Shown in pieces: positions 10,370 to 20,455 of a stretch of 64,000 nt of DNA. The DNA comes from Yamagishiella unicocca. Lineage: Eukaryota > Chlorophyta > Chlorophyceae > Chlamydomonadales > Volvocaceae. The notes beneath the pieces were generated by a model, which saw only the letters and a program-made list of their open reading frames with translations, was not told where the DNA came from and made no database searches. A program made the position numbers and the translations under genes. The stretch lies in NCBI GenBank assembly GCA_003116995.1, contig BDSL01000001.1:1736001-1800000 (forward strand), given 5' to 3'. Position 1 is the stretch's first letter. Every line of letters begins with the position of its first letter.

Positions 10370-13300
10370 CGCCTCTCACCCGCCGCCGCCGCCGCCGCCG
10401 CCAGCGGTGCCTCCAGCACGTCAAGCCGCAGGCAGCACCGGCAGTGGAACTCCGCCGCCCCGGCGGCTGCTGCGTCGCCGGCTGCTGCCGCGTTGTGTGG
10501 CTCCGCCGCCGCGGCTGCTGCTGCTGCGTCATCGTCCAGCCCCATCTTCCTCCTGAGCTGCTGGCGCTCCTGCAGAATGTACTCCCGCAGCTGCACTCCG
10601 GCGTGCTCAGCTACCCGGCCCTCACCTCGCTGCTGCTGCTGCTGTTGCTGGCGCGCCTGCTGGTTCTGCCGCTGCTGCTGCTGCGTCTGCCCCTTCTCCA
10701 GCTGCCGCTGCTGCTGCGCCGCCGCCGCCATCTCGGCCGCCTGGGCGGCACGGGCTGCCCGCGCGTGCGCCTTCTTGGCCGCCTTGGCGGACATGCCTAC
10801 AGCCGGAGGCTGCTGAGGAGGGGCCGGCTGCCCCTCGCCGGGCTTAAGCAACACGTACGGAGTGGTGAAGAGCCCGTCCGCGTCTCCCGCCGCCGCGGCG
10901 GCGGCAGCGGCGGCGGCTGTGTTCCCCCTGCCGGTCGCCGCCGCCGCCGCTGCGGGCCTGGAGGCGGCCCGGATGGCCTTCCGTGACCTGGCGCCCGCGC
11001 CGGCTGCGGCCTGACGGCCAGTCGCCGCCGCGTCTGCGCCCGCCGCTGCCGCCGCCCCGCACATCTGCAGGCGCTCCAGCAGCAATATCGCCATAGGCCC
11101 GGTGCTCCGTGAGGAGGCCAGGCCCAGGAGGCTCTGGAGGACTTCGGCTTTGGCCTGGGGGGGTGGAGGGGGGTCCGAAGGGTGAGGGGGAGTGTGAGGA
11201 AACCCGTGGGTCCGTTGAGGCAGGGTCCCGAGGGTTGGGGGGTTCGAAGTCATTGGATGGGGTGCGGTAGGGTTGAGGCAGGCCAGGCACCCACCGACTC
11301 ACTGACCCGCCGACCCACCGACTCACTGAACCACCGACCCACCGACCCACGTACCTTGGTGAGCGGCATCTTGCCGTCGAAGCCGGTGGCGTCCAGCAGT
11401 GCCACCAGCGTCTGCTGCTGGCCGGCGCTGATGGCCAGGGACAGGGGCGTGCAGCCGCCCAGGATGCCCGCGTGGTCCAGCATCAGGGACCGGGAGGCGC
11501 GGGTCTGGCGCTTGAACCACTCGCCCAGCTCGGAGGGGTTCCGGAACTTCCTGCCGGACTGGGTTGGGGGGCGGGAGGGACGAGCGGTGCGGGAGGGGGG
11601 GCAGGGGGCAGGGGGGGCGGGAGGGGGGGCAGAGGGCAGGGGGGAGGGGGCGGGTGTGAATGCGCCGCTGAGTCGCGGAACTCCAGGAACAGTGCGTGTG
11701 TGTATTCGTGTAATGATTGCGACAAGATAGTATCAAGCGCAAGCAGGGTGCATGGAAACGACGACACTCAGCCCGGTTGTGAGGGAGTGAGTGGGAGTGA
11801 GGGTGGGTGTGAGGGTGGGTGTGGGTGTGGCAGTGGGGTTGGGTGTGAGGGTGGGTGGCTGTGGGAGTGGCACTGCGCCGCGACCGCCTGCCTCCCACCC
11901 ACCCCGCCTCACACGCCCTATGACAGCTGACGCCGGCCCCCTCCCGTCAAGCCCCGTGCCCGCCCCTCCCCGACCCCAGCTCACGATCCTGGCGACCTCC
12001 GCGTACGACAGCAGCAGGTCCGACTGCGCGTCCGGGTCCGCCCCCGCCTCCAGCAGCGCCCTCAGGCACTCGAGGCAGCCCGAGGTGGCCGCCGCGTGCA
12101 GGGGCTGCTCGCCGTCCAGGGAGCGCTGCTGCGGGTTGGCCCCCACCGCCAGCAGCAGCCGCACAGACACCACATCGCGGTGCATGGCGGCACGGATGAG
12201 CGCAGAGTCGCCCGCCTGGTCCTGGGGGGGAGGGAAGGGAAGGGGAGGGGGGTCAGAGGAAGCCGGCACATAGGGTCAGCGGCGGGGCCCGGGGTGGGGG
12301 TGTTCAGAGAAGAGGCGGAGGCGCGGCGGCGTGTGCGGGTTGATTGCGGGGGGGCCCTCCAGGTGGTGGTTTCGGAGGCCGGCTCGGCATCCTGGACGAG
12401 CTCCCGGCCCCGGTTCACCGTGAGCCATGGGCTTCCTCGCTCGCCGCCCTCAGCCATCAGCCATGAGGCCTGCGGCTGTCCAGGCCGCCGGCAGCAGTGA
12501 CGCCTCCAACTCTCTCCCCCCCCTCCCTTACTTCGCTCCCGCCCACGCACACCCCCACCCCCATCCACGGGTCTTCCTCGAAACCCCCCACCTGCACATC
12601 TGGGCGCTAGCCAGGTGGGTTAGCCGGCCGGGCCGCGAGGGACTTCTGCTTGCTACATCCTTTTTTGCGTTCTCGTCTGGGGGCAAGCGCTGTGCTCGCT
12701 GGTGCTATCGCGGCTTCCGGTCTCCCACGGCGCGCGGCGTCGGCATCCTGGCGCGGATGCTGGCTAACCAAGCCCGGTGAAGCCGGCCGGTAAACTACTT
12801 CACCAACACGGTAACGGTCTGTGTCAGGCTCGGGCGCGTCCGGCCTTCGCCAAGTCTCGCTCTATCGTGTCCGGCCACCGCACCAAGCTCTCCGCCATGC
12901 ACCCCAAACGGGCCCTCAAAACATTCCGCTGCACCGTTCGGGTGTCTTGTTGGGGTTCGTCTAGCCGTGGCAGCCGGGGGCGGGGCTCGACCTCAGGATT
13001 TACGTACATAAGAGTACGTAAATCCTGAGGTCGAGCCCCGCCCCCGGGGCTAGAGTACGTAAATCCTGAGAGTTGGGTTTTAGGGTTTTAATTCACTAAA
13101 ACCCTAAAACCCAACGTGCCCCAGCATGGACGAGTGTACGAAGCGCCTCCTGATCGGTTTTACTTTCCGTTGCGACCTACGGGCTTCCCCTCGTGGCGCC
13201 CACCCTCCCGCCCCCACCTGCACATCTGGCGGGTAGCCCGCCTCCAGCAAGGTGCGCACCACGCCCGTGTGTCCGTGGTTGATCGCCGCCAGGAGGGGCA

Positions 13301-16300
13301 CCGCCGTGAGGTGCTGCATCAGCACCACCTCACGCGGGCTGGACTCGGTGAGCAGGGTCAGCTGCGGCCCGGGGGGGGGGCGTAAAAACCGTTGACGCGA
13401 AAAGGACAGGATAGTTGGCGCCGGGAGGGGGGGGCGGGGTGTTGCTTCGGGGCTAGGGGGGAGGAGAGCAAGGAGAGGGAGCGTCACGAAGGCAATGGGC
13501 GGACGGGGAGGGAGAGGGGGTGCTGCCGGATAGGAATTGCCGCGCCGGGTCGAGTGCTAACGGCAGCGGACGTACGGACGGGGGACACAGGGCAGAGAAC
13601 GAGCCCTGCGGAAGGCGCCACCGCCGGAAGCTGCGGGGGCAGAGCGGCAAGGCTGGCAAGGCCTAGCCAGGGCCGCCGGTGCTGCGAGCCACCCAACTCT
13701 CTGGCGGCTGCCGCTCCTCCCAGCACAGCCGCGGCGGGTGACCCGCGGGTCGCATGCGCTGCCTCCTCGCACTGCCCCTGGCCTCCCTCCCCCTGGCCTT
13801 CCCCGTCGCCCTCCGCTCGCACCCAAACCCGCCGCCGCCGTCCCGCGTCCCCTCCCCTCCCCTCCCAGCCGCCACCGATTCCCCCCACGGCACCGCTGCT
13901 GCCTTACCCTCCGCTGGCAGACGCTCTGGCAGGCGCAGTAGCAGCCCAGAGAGAGGCCCCTGCTGCCGCCCGTCTCTCGAGCCACCCGCTGCAGCAGCTT
14001 ACCCGTAGCCAGGTGGATCATCTGGGGGGGGGGCGGGAGGCAGCGGTGGCGGCATGTTAGCGGCTCGCACGAAGGGTGGGTGCATCAGCTGAGGGGGACC
14101 TGGCGCAACTGCGAGGCGGCTCATAACCCTCCAGGCCCCCACCCTCAGCAGCTGCTCGCAGCCACCAGCCGCAAGAGCGCCCAAACCACTGCTCCCTCCG
14201 CAACCCCTCCCCTCCTCACTCTCCCCCCCCCGCTCACCGCCCGATCCAGCAGTCCGTGTGACAGCATCAGCCGCACGACCCCCTCGTGGCCATGCGCGGC
14301 GGCGGTGTGCTCGGCGGTGTCGGGCCGGCCACCTGGGAGGAGGTGAGGGGAGGGGTGAGGGAGGCGAGGGGGAGGTTATAAGAGAATCCGCGGATCCACC
14401 TCCGACAAACCGAGGGTGGCGAAGGTGATGGTCCAGCGGAGCGGCGCGGCAAGGAGAAGGAGCGGAGGCGCTGCTGAGGCGTAGTGAGAGGCAACGTTGA
14501 CTGTAGCCAAAGTATGGCGCTACGGAGGCGACTAGGTGCTAAGCGGGAAAAAAGCGGCTGGAGGAGACGCTGGTCGTAAAGGCGCAGGATGGCCGTAACA
14601 AGAAGTGGATTTAACGGAAAGGGAGGCGAGGACCGAAGCGGAGAGCAGCCCAGGAAACTATACTATCAACAGCCCGTGAGTGCGAACGAAAAGAGCAGTG
14701 AGGGGGGTGAGGGAGGGGTCCATGGAACCCAGGGATGGCGTAGGGCCCATTGGGGGGGCGAGCATGCCGACACCGCCCAGAGGCCCCGGAGCGCCACCAC
14801 GAGGCACCCCACCAGATCCGCCGCCACCACCGCGAGGAGCCCACCCCACCCCACCCCTTGCCCTTGCCCTCGCGGTTTTACGTGACCCTCAAGTGCCGAC
14901 CCACGGCTTTCCTGCCCCCCCCCCCCCCCCAACACACTCACGACACCCTTCTCCCACCCCGCCCGTCCAGCCCGAGCCCGGCGACTAGAAGACCCGCCAC
15001 GTCCCGCTGGTTGTGGCCCTACTATGGATGCTACCACCGGGATCCTCATCTTCCTCCGCCTCTTCCCCCCCCCCCCGCCCTCCGCCTCACAATGCCCTGC
15101 CGCCGGGTCCGCCCCCCACTCCAGCAGCGCCGCCACGGACTCCACGCTGCCGCTCGCCGCCGCCAGGTGCAGCGGCCCCGCCGCCTGGGCGGAGAAGGCG
15201 GTGGGGGCCAGCAGCTGCAGGGAGGGGTGTCCGGCGGCGCGGCCTTGCCAGGCGGCGATCTGCAGGCTGCCGCCGGTGGACTGCGGCAGCGGGGTTGGGG
15301 TGGGGCGGGGTTCCGAGGTTGGGGCGGGGCGGGGTTGGGGTGGGGCGGGGCGGGACAAGGGTGGCGGTGAGGTCAGTGCGAGTCCAGGAAGAGGCGGAGG
15401 GTATGAGAGAGGGGAGGAGGGGACGGACGCCATTCAGCAGCAGCACATCCCGCCCACCCACCCCTCGCCGACCCACGGGTCTCCTCTCATCACATCCCGC
15501 CCACCCACCCCTCGCCGACCCCCCCCCCCCCCGCCGTCTTTCCTGCCCCTCAGGGGCCCCGCTATACCATCACCGCCAGCCCACCCACCCGCCCGGACAC
15601 CCTCCCAAAACTGCCAACCGCTCCAACCGCCAACCCACCAACTCGCACATGTAGTCCACGTCAACGGCCTTCCGTTGCAACATGCCCCCCGCCAATCGCT
15701 CCATTTCCTCCTCCTGATCCTCGTCCCCATCATCGTCGTCGAACCCACTGATGCCAAACGCGCAGTTCCGGAGCGCCCCCGCGCGCGTGCCCGCGATGTC
15801 CAGCATCGTCCCCCGCTTGTACAGGTACACATGCCCCGGGGACTCCACCACGACGGCGGCGGCGCAAGGCCCCAACATCATCACCGAGCAGGCGTTGACG
15901 ACCTCCACCAGGGGAGTGTCGCTGAGGGTAAAGGGCATGTGGGGTGGGGGTTAGGGTGGGTTTAGGGTTGGGGTTAGGGTGGGGGTTAGGGTTGGGGTGG
16001 GGGTTAGGGTTGGGGTTGAGGTTGGGGTTGGAGGGTTTTAGGGTTTTGCGAGGTGGTGGGTTGGGGTTGAAGATGTGTTTTAGTGAGCCGGTGAGCCGCT
16101 CAGCAGCGAGGCTCCAGGGTGGGGCTGTGTTTGTGGGGCCTCCAGGGTGGGGCTGTGTTTGTGGGGCCTCCAGGGTGGGGCTGTGTTTGTGGGGCTCCAG
16201 GGGGGCTGTGTTTGTGGGGCCTCCAGGGGGGGGCTGTGTTTGTGGGGCCTCCAGGGGGGGGCTGTGTTTGTGGGGCCTCCAGGGGGGGCTGTGTTTGTGG

Positions 16301-18541
16301 GGCCTCCAGGGGGGGGCTGTGTTTGTGGGGCCTCCAGGGGGGGCTGTGTTTGTGGGGCCTCCAGGGGGGGGCTGTGTTTGTGGGGCCTCCAGGGGGGGGC
16401 TGTGTTTGTGGGGCCTCCAGGCGGGGCCTGTGTTTGTGGGGCCTTCTCCTCCTGTTTGGGGAAGCCTGTGTTGGCACCTGCTGGCACGGCCGGCAGCGAC
16501 GGCGGCGAAGGTGCTTCCCGATCACAGACAACACGAAAAGGATGTGAGCAAAAACCCATCCCCGCCCCCTGGTCATGCAGCCCACCATCCCCCGAGTGCT
16601 GCCACCTGCACGCCCCGCGTCCGCGTCAAACTTACACGTCCGTGGAAATGTTGACGTTCTTCCCGTCGTACATCCAGAAGGAGACGGTTATGGCGCAGGT
16701 CCGGGGCTTGGGCTGCGGGGGACGCCGGGCGAGGTGGCGGGGGGACCAGGGCTGGGTCGGGTAACTATTCGGCACAACCCGCACGCTCTTCCCCCTTCCC
16801 TGCCGTTCCATATCACCCGGGTGGGGTCCGTCCCTTGCCAAGCCACCCCACCCCCCACCCAGTTCTCCAGCATGCATCTCAAAACGTCTGTTCTAAACGG
16901 TTTTTTCGGGCATCCACGGGTCTTCCTCGAACCCCCCACCCCCCACCCCCCAACCCCACCCCCACCCCCACACCGCTCCTCCCAACCCCAACCCCACACC
17001 GCTCCTCCCAACCCCAACCCCACACCGCTCCTCCCAACCCCAACCCCACACCGCTCCTCCCAACCCCAACCCCACACCGCTCCTCCCCGCACCACGGCGC
17101 ACCATGTAACGGAGGCATAGGAATGCGGCCTGCTTGCGGGACGTCACAGCCCCCGACTGGTCATCGTACAGGTAGGCCTCCAGGGTGGGACCCTCGCCCC
17201 ACTCCATGTCGACCTGGCGGGGCAGGGCGGGAGGGGGCGGGAGGGGGGTGGCATAAGGTATGGATAGGATAGCTGGCGCATTGCGAGGGGGGGTGAGGGG
17301 CGGTGACGGGGGTGAGGCGGGCAGTGGGGTGGGGTGAGGGGCGGGGGATAGATGGGGTGGGACGGGGGCGCACCTGCGCTCGGAACCCGCAATCGTACAC
17401 GCGGTACTGTTCCAACAGCTGCATGCTCGGGGGGGTGGGGGAGCCCCCGGCTGCCCCCTGACCGGCCCACACAGCGGAGCGGAAGGCGTCCATCCAGTAC
17501 CGCAGGTCTGGGGGGGGGAGGGGGAGGGGGAGGGGGGCCGGGGGGTGGCAGCGAAGGGCGGGTAGGAGGGCGAGGGTTGTGCTACGAGGTCGCCGGCGCT
17601 GGACGGCGAATGGAGAGAGTTGGGGGTTATACAAAAGAACCGGTAACTCGACATGGGAAGTGTAGCTGGTGCATAGCCTTCGGACACCTGGACGCGCCTA
17701 CCATCTTCGATCCACGCTTCGAATTGGTGGACATGGCCGTGCTGGTCGGAGATGGTCACCAGGCACTGCTCCTCCTGCGGTGACGGCGGCAGAGGCGACG
17801 GAGACCGCGGCCACGTGGGTAAGGGCAAGGGGGCTTCGGGGAGCGGATGGGTGGCCGCAGAAGCGCAGTGGGTTGGGTCGGGCGTGGAATCGTGCCCAAA
17901 CCCTAAATCCTACAGAAGAGTGTGACTTTGAAGCTTGGAGACGAGCGCGCTGGGTGTGTTTGGGGGCTGCTGTGTCGGTAAGAAGGCTACACGCCGCTGG
18001 GAATGGCGAACAATGAACCGCGGGCCACTACGGCCGCAACGCCACCCCATACGCTGCTGACATCCGCAGCGATAGAAAACCATAGCGCACGTACATGGGA
18101 TCAAAATGGTTTCGAAATGCCGACAATGAATCCCTCGGCAGAGGTCCCCGCACGAACCGCACGTCCCCAATCAAATCTTGCGCGTCATTACTCCAAGATC
18201 TATGTAAGGGGCCCCAGCACGGGCTGATTGTCGCGAAAGGGACATCCCGGCGAACGCCCGAAAACCCCGATCGCGGCCGTCGTGAAACTCACTTCATCAA
18301 GTTTGTAAACAAACAGACGGCTTCCCTCCGTAATACGATTGCTCTGCACCGTTCCGCTGAGCCGCACGGCCTCTGTGTCGTTGAGGAAGAGCCGATAGCG
18401 GCTCTTTTCGTTGGCCTGCCATTTCCGGCTCTGTGCATACGAATCCCAGACCTTTGAGATGCGAGTGTCGCAATTTGTTTTAAACTTTATCTCCAGAGAG
18501 CCGCTCACAACAAGGAACTCAACTACAGCCTTCCCAGCCAT
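6197..18541 (-). CDS. Giant ubiquitin-like/ankyrin/TTC3-DZIP3-like protein with a PAM2-like motif
   Basis: Fifteen exons keep one reading frame (about 1,953 aa): 18293-18541, 17702-17774, 17374-17507, 17103-17213, 16636-16712, 15639-15921, 15091-15280, 14238-14332, 13908-14021, 13218-13361, 11985-12221, 11355-11558, 10162-11154, 8315-9535 and 6197-7933. Residues 1-83 read like a ubiquitin-like fold. A second such region lies at about 190-290 (ITVSFWMYDGKNVNI, then VYLYKRGTMLDIAGT). Ankyrin repeats fill about 310-640 (PLHLAAASGSVESV, GHEGVVRLMLSHG, LLAAINHGHTGVV, QPLHAAATSG). A Cys/His region at about 870-1000 (FHCRCC, CSAGCRLDYHYPDCW, then CWSAGCQG in the next exon) resembles the TTC3/DZIP3 domain. 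The C-terminal half is low-complexity, with EEDFPSL, a degenerate RRM-like stretch, a PAM2-like LKIDAAPFVP near residue 1510 and a long Ala-Pro array near 1665-1720. No RING is seen, so ligase activity cannot be claimed. Splitting into two genes is possible but not favoured by the phases. Confidence 0.7.
6900..7062 (-). repeat. Coding 12-bp tandem array making an Ala-Pro tract
   Basis: On the plus strand GGCGCCGGTGCT-type units repeat many times; read on the coding minus strand they give alternating Ala-Pro. The plus strand is also open, as Gly-Ala, which explains the shadow frame there. Confidence 0.85.
9615..9645 (+). repeat. Dispersed repeat A (intronic copy)
   Basis: Contains the core GAGGAAGACCCGTGGATG followed by CCCGAAAA, in the intron between exons 13 and 14 of the ankyrin-type gene, antisense to that gene. 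The same intron holds a longer copy at 10085-10160 and a copy of repeat B. Confidence 0.75.
9683..9742 (+). repeat. Dispersed repeat B, full copy
   Basis: A block with GCGTAAAAACCGGTTACGCG, GGTAGCTTGCGCATTGCC and TTCAGACACCTAG recurs at 17627-17692 and in part at 13380 and 17250. All four copies are in introns of the same gene and share one orientation. Confidence 0.75.
10085..10160 (-). repeat. Dispersed repeat A, long diverged copy at a splice donor
   Basis: Aligns over about 75 bp with the copy at 16861-16939: GTTCTCCA, then AAACGTCTGT, AACGG, CTTGTCTTCCTCG (plus-strand reading). On the gene strand it begins at the 5' splice site of the intron after exon 13 (GTGGGGCGGCGAGGAAGAC). Confidence 0.7.
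12562..12591 (-). repeat. Dispersed repeat A (intronic copy)
   Basis: Reads CATCCACGGGTCTTCCTCGA on the plus strand, sense with the host gene, in the intron after exon 10. It is followed by CACCTGCACATCTGG, an echo of the end of exon 10 and its donor (13216-13230), so part of an exon-intron junction may have been copied here. Confidence 0.7.
12974..13047. repeat. 34-bp perfect inverted repeat
   Basis: The left arm 12974-13007 and right arm 13014-13047 are exact reverse complements, separated by ATAAGA. A third, direct copy of the arm segment AGAGTACGTAAATCCTGAG ends at 13070. The structure sits in the intron between exons 10 and 11 of the ankyrin-type gene, on both DNA and pre-mRNA. Confidence 0.95.
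13072..13115. repeat. Telomere-motif palindrome
   Basis: The arms 13072-13090 (GTTGGGTTTTAGGGTTTTA) and 13097-13115 are perfect reverse complements around a 6-nt spacer, ATTCAC. Each arm carries about two TTTTAGGG units, the Chlamydomonas-type telomere repeat. It begins 24 bp after the 34-bp inverted repeat. Confidence 0.95.
13380..13423 (+). repeat. Dispersed repeat B, partial copy
   Basis: GCGTAAAAACCGTTGACGCG is followed by GGACAGGATAGTTGGCGCC, aligning with the first two thirds of the copy at 9683. It lies in the intron after exon 9 of the ankyrin-type gene. Confidence 0.65.
15950..16060 (+). repeat. Degenerate telomere-like G-rich tract
   Basis: An irregular run of GGGTTAGGGT, GGGTTTAGGGTT and GGGTTTTAGGGTTTT units with GGGGTT spacers, in the intron between exons 5 and 6 of the ankyrin-type gene. 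It resembles decayed interstitial telomeric DNA and should be able to form G-quadruplexes. Confidence 0.75.
16120..16446. repeat. Minisatellite, about 12 copies of a 27-29-bp G-rich unit
   Basis: Each copy contains CTGTGTTTGTGGGGCCTCC, with a G run of 5-8 that varies in length between copies. It lies in the same intron as the telomere-like tract. The open frames on both strands here are by-products of the repeat. Confidence 0.95.
16861..16939 (-). repeat. Dispersed repeat A, best long copy
   Basis: This copy defines the family at about 79 bp: GTTCTCCAGCATGC, AAAACGTCTGTTCTAAACGG, TTTTTTCGGGCATCCACGGG, TCTTCCTCGAACCCC. It lies in the intron between exons 4 and 5 of the ankyrin-type gene, sense on the minus strand. 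Confidence 0.8.
16969..17095. repeat. 26-bp tandem repeat, about 5 copies
   Basis: Units contain CACCGCTCCTCCCAACCCCA and lie next to the repeat A copy in the same intron. Copies are nearly identical, suggesting recent expansion. Confidence 0.9.
17250..17285 (+). repeat. Dispersed repeat B, short copy
   Basis: GCATAAGGTATGGATAGGAT followed by AGCTGGCGCATTGCG aligns with the middle of the other B copies. It is in the intron after exon 3 of the ankyrin-type gene. Confidence 0.6.
17627..17692 (+). repeat. Dispersed repeat B, copy next to a splice donor
   Basis: Contains AAAGAACCGGTAACTCGACATG, split as AACCGGTAACTCG and GTAGCTGGTGCATAGCCTTC, then GGACACCTGG. On the gene strand it begins within 10 nt of the donor of exon 2. 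Confidence 0.7.
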
Positions 18542-20191
18542 CGTGTTGGGAGCAAGGGTTGAAAGAGCAGCCTAGTTTCATCGCTACTAACAAGTCCACA
18601 TTTTTAAAGAGAGAAGGCCGGGTCGGCGTATCCCGCGTAAATGCCTGCAATGCCGTAACCCGTCTGCCGTACGCCCAACACGCTCCAGGATTTCCCACCA
18701 GGGTTCTGGCAGGATTGTTTCGCCCTGCTGCCCATCTACTGCTCCTCCTCTCATGGCACACGGTATACTCGCAATATTGATCAGTTGATAGCGTATTGCT
18801 GCCTGGATTCCACCTCCCGCCCGCTGAACCCAGCTGCAACCCTGCAGGCGACGTCTCCTCGCCGCGAGCCTTACTCCTAAGCTCAATTGCGGCAAAATTA
18901 AATTCCCCATGCCTCGGCATCTACGATTCAGGTATCTTACCGGTGTCGCGGTCTTCGCAAATGACGACGGGACGCGGAGACTGTGCTGGCAGTTGCCGGC
19001 AATGGCCGCCAAGCTGGCGCAACTGCCTAGGGTCGGAACACCCAGTCGCATGCGTCGCTGCCAGCTACGACCACACACCCTCACCTCTGGAAAACCGCGA
19101 AAGTTTACCGGGCCTGGGGGCCGGCTCACGCTGCGGCGGCCAATCGACCCAGGCGAGCCACCATGCGCACGTTACAGGGCTGGCCAAGGCAACGCGGTAG
19201 GCCGCTGCTGGCGTGTTTCGAGCGCCGCCTACATGGCAGCTGCAGCGGCTGCGAACATAGAGGGGCCTCGGGACCAGCCTCCATCTGCTCCCTCAGCTGG
19301 GAGACCGACAGAAGACACATGCCAGAGCATTCACAAGCACGCCGGAGCCACTTCACGCATCCTCATGCAAGCGGTGCCGCTACACGGCGCTGGCCGCCCT
19401 GCACTGGGTGCCCATGCAGCGCACCCACCAGGCATGCACCGAGCATCCTTTTTACAGCGCCAGTGCCAGGATGAGCTGGCCATTGAACCAGTCCACGAAA
19501 ATTGAGGCGGAGGCGGAACGGACAGTGCCGCAATGCTGCTAAAGTAGCAAATCACGAGCCTCGTTGAGCTACAGAACCAGAACCCTGTCCCGAAACAGGA
19601 ACCGGTTCAGGCAGAGCAGGCCATCACAAGCCCACTGTTGGGTGGGAGGCCGCAGATGCCACCACCCCTCCGTTCATGTGGTCACGGCTGCGAGGCCCCT
19701 GCCGCGTGGCCCAGCCGGCTCCATCAGCCCCCTTCGGAAGCCACCCACCGCTCCGCTCACCAGCAAGACCAGGAGGCCCATCCGTGGTGCTTCGGACGAC
19801 CCATAGCTGCATATAATGAACCGCTAGCACTTCCTTCCCCACCGTCACAGCTACCCGCAACACGCCCGGGCGGCGACACCGCCGCAGCTACGGCAATACC
19901 CTACGTCAAGGCGTGAGTTGGTGCCACTCCAAGCCGCTTGAGGGCTACCGAACTACCGGTATGATACGAGGGAGGGGGAGGGGGGCGAGGGAACGTGACC
20001 TTCCTTCCGCACCCTATCCGCGCCGTTGCCTTGACACGCCGACAGCGGACACCGCAGCCAGGCGGCGAGCCTCAGTCCTCAGCCGGGACGGAGACCTGCC
20101 TGGCAAGCCGCCTGACGTCGCCATGGGCGTGTTTTCCGCGAGCACTGCAGCCCTGCAAACACGCCGCTCTCCCCCTCCCCGCCCCTCCCCC

Positions 20192-20223
20192 CACATCCAC
20201 GGGTTTCCCTCGAATCCCCCACA
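20192..20223 (-). repeat. Dispersed repeat A (intergenic copy)
   Basis: ACATCCACGGGTTTCCCTCG matches the repeat A core with GAAGAC changed to GAAAC, as in the copies at 11200 and 23145. Confidence 0.65.
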
Positions 20224-20368
20224 TCCTCCTCCTCTTCCACGCAGTGCACCCCAACCTGCGCATGCCCGCATGTACATCCGCCGGCAATGCGGCGCCGCAC
20301 CGCACCCGGCGGCGGGCGCGCATGTGCCGGCGTTGCATGCGTCGATTCGCGCCCGAACCGCCAACGGC

Positions 20369-20455
20369 CTACGCCGTACATCCCACCAATGGCCTACGCC
20401 GTACACCCCACCAACGGCCTACGCCGTACTCCTCACCAACGGCCTTCCCCATCAG
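20369..20455. repeat. 25-bp tandem repeat, about 3.5 copies
   Basis: The unit contains CCAACGGCCTACGCCGTAC followed by a variable A(T/C)CCCA. Because 25 is not a multiple of three, the repeat opens several frames. Confidence 0.85.

Noticed and set aside
15950..16060. Chromosome end
   Set aside because: The TTAGGG-like units are irregular and lie inside an intron with coding exons on both sides, so this is an interstitial tract at most.
16080..16764. Cys/Gly-rich frames on the plus strand and His/Pro/Thr-rich frames on the minus strand
   Set aside because: They come from the G-rich minisatellite and lie within an intron whose donor and acceptor are supported by frame and motif.
18909..19505. 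198-aa plus-strand frame as a gene
   Set aside because: No family resemblance, no clear splice or poly(A) context, and composition like the surrounding non-coding DNA.
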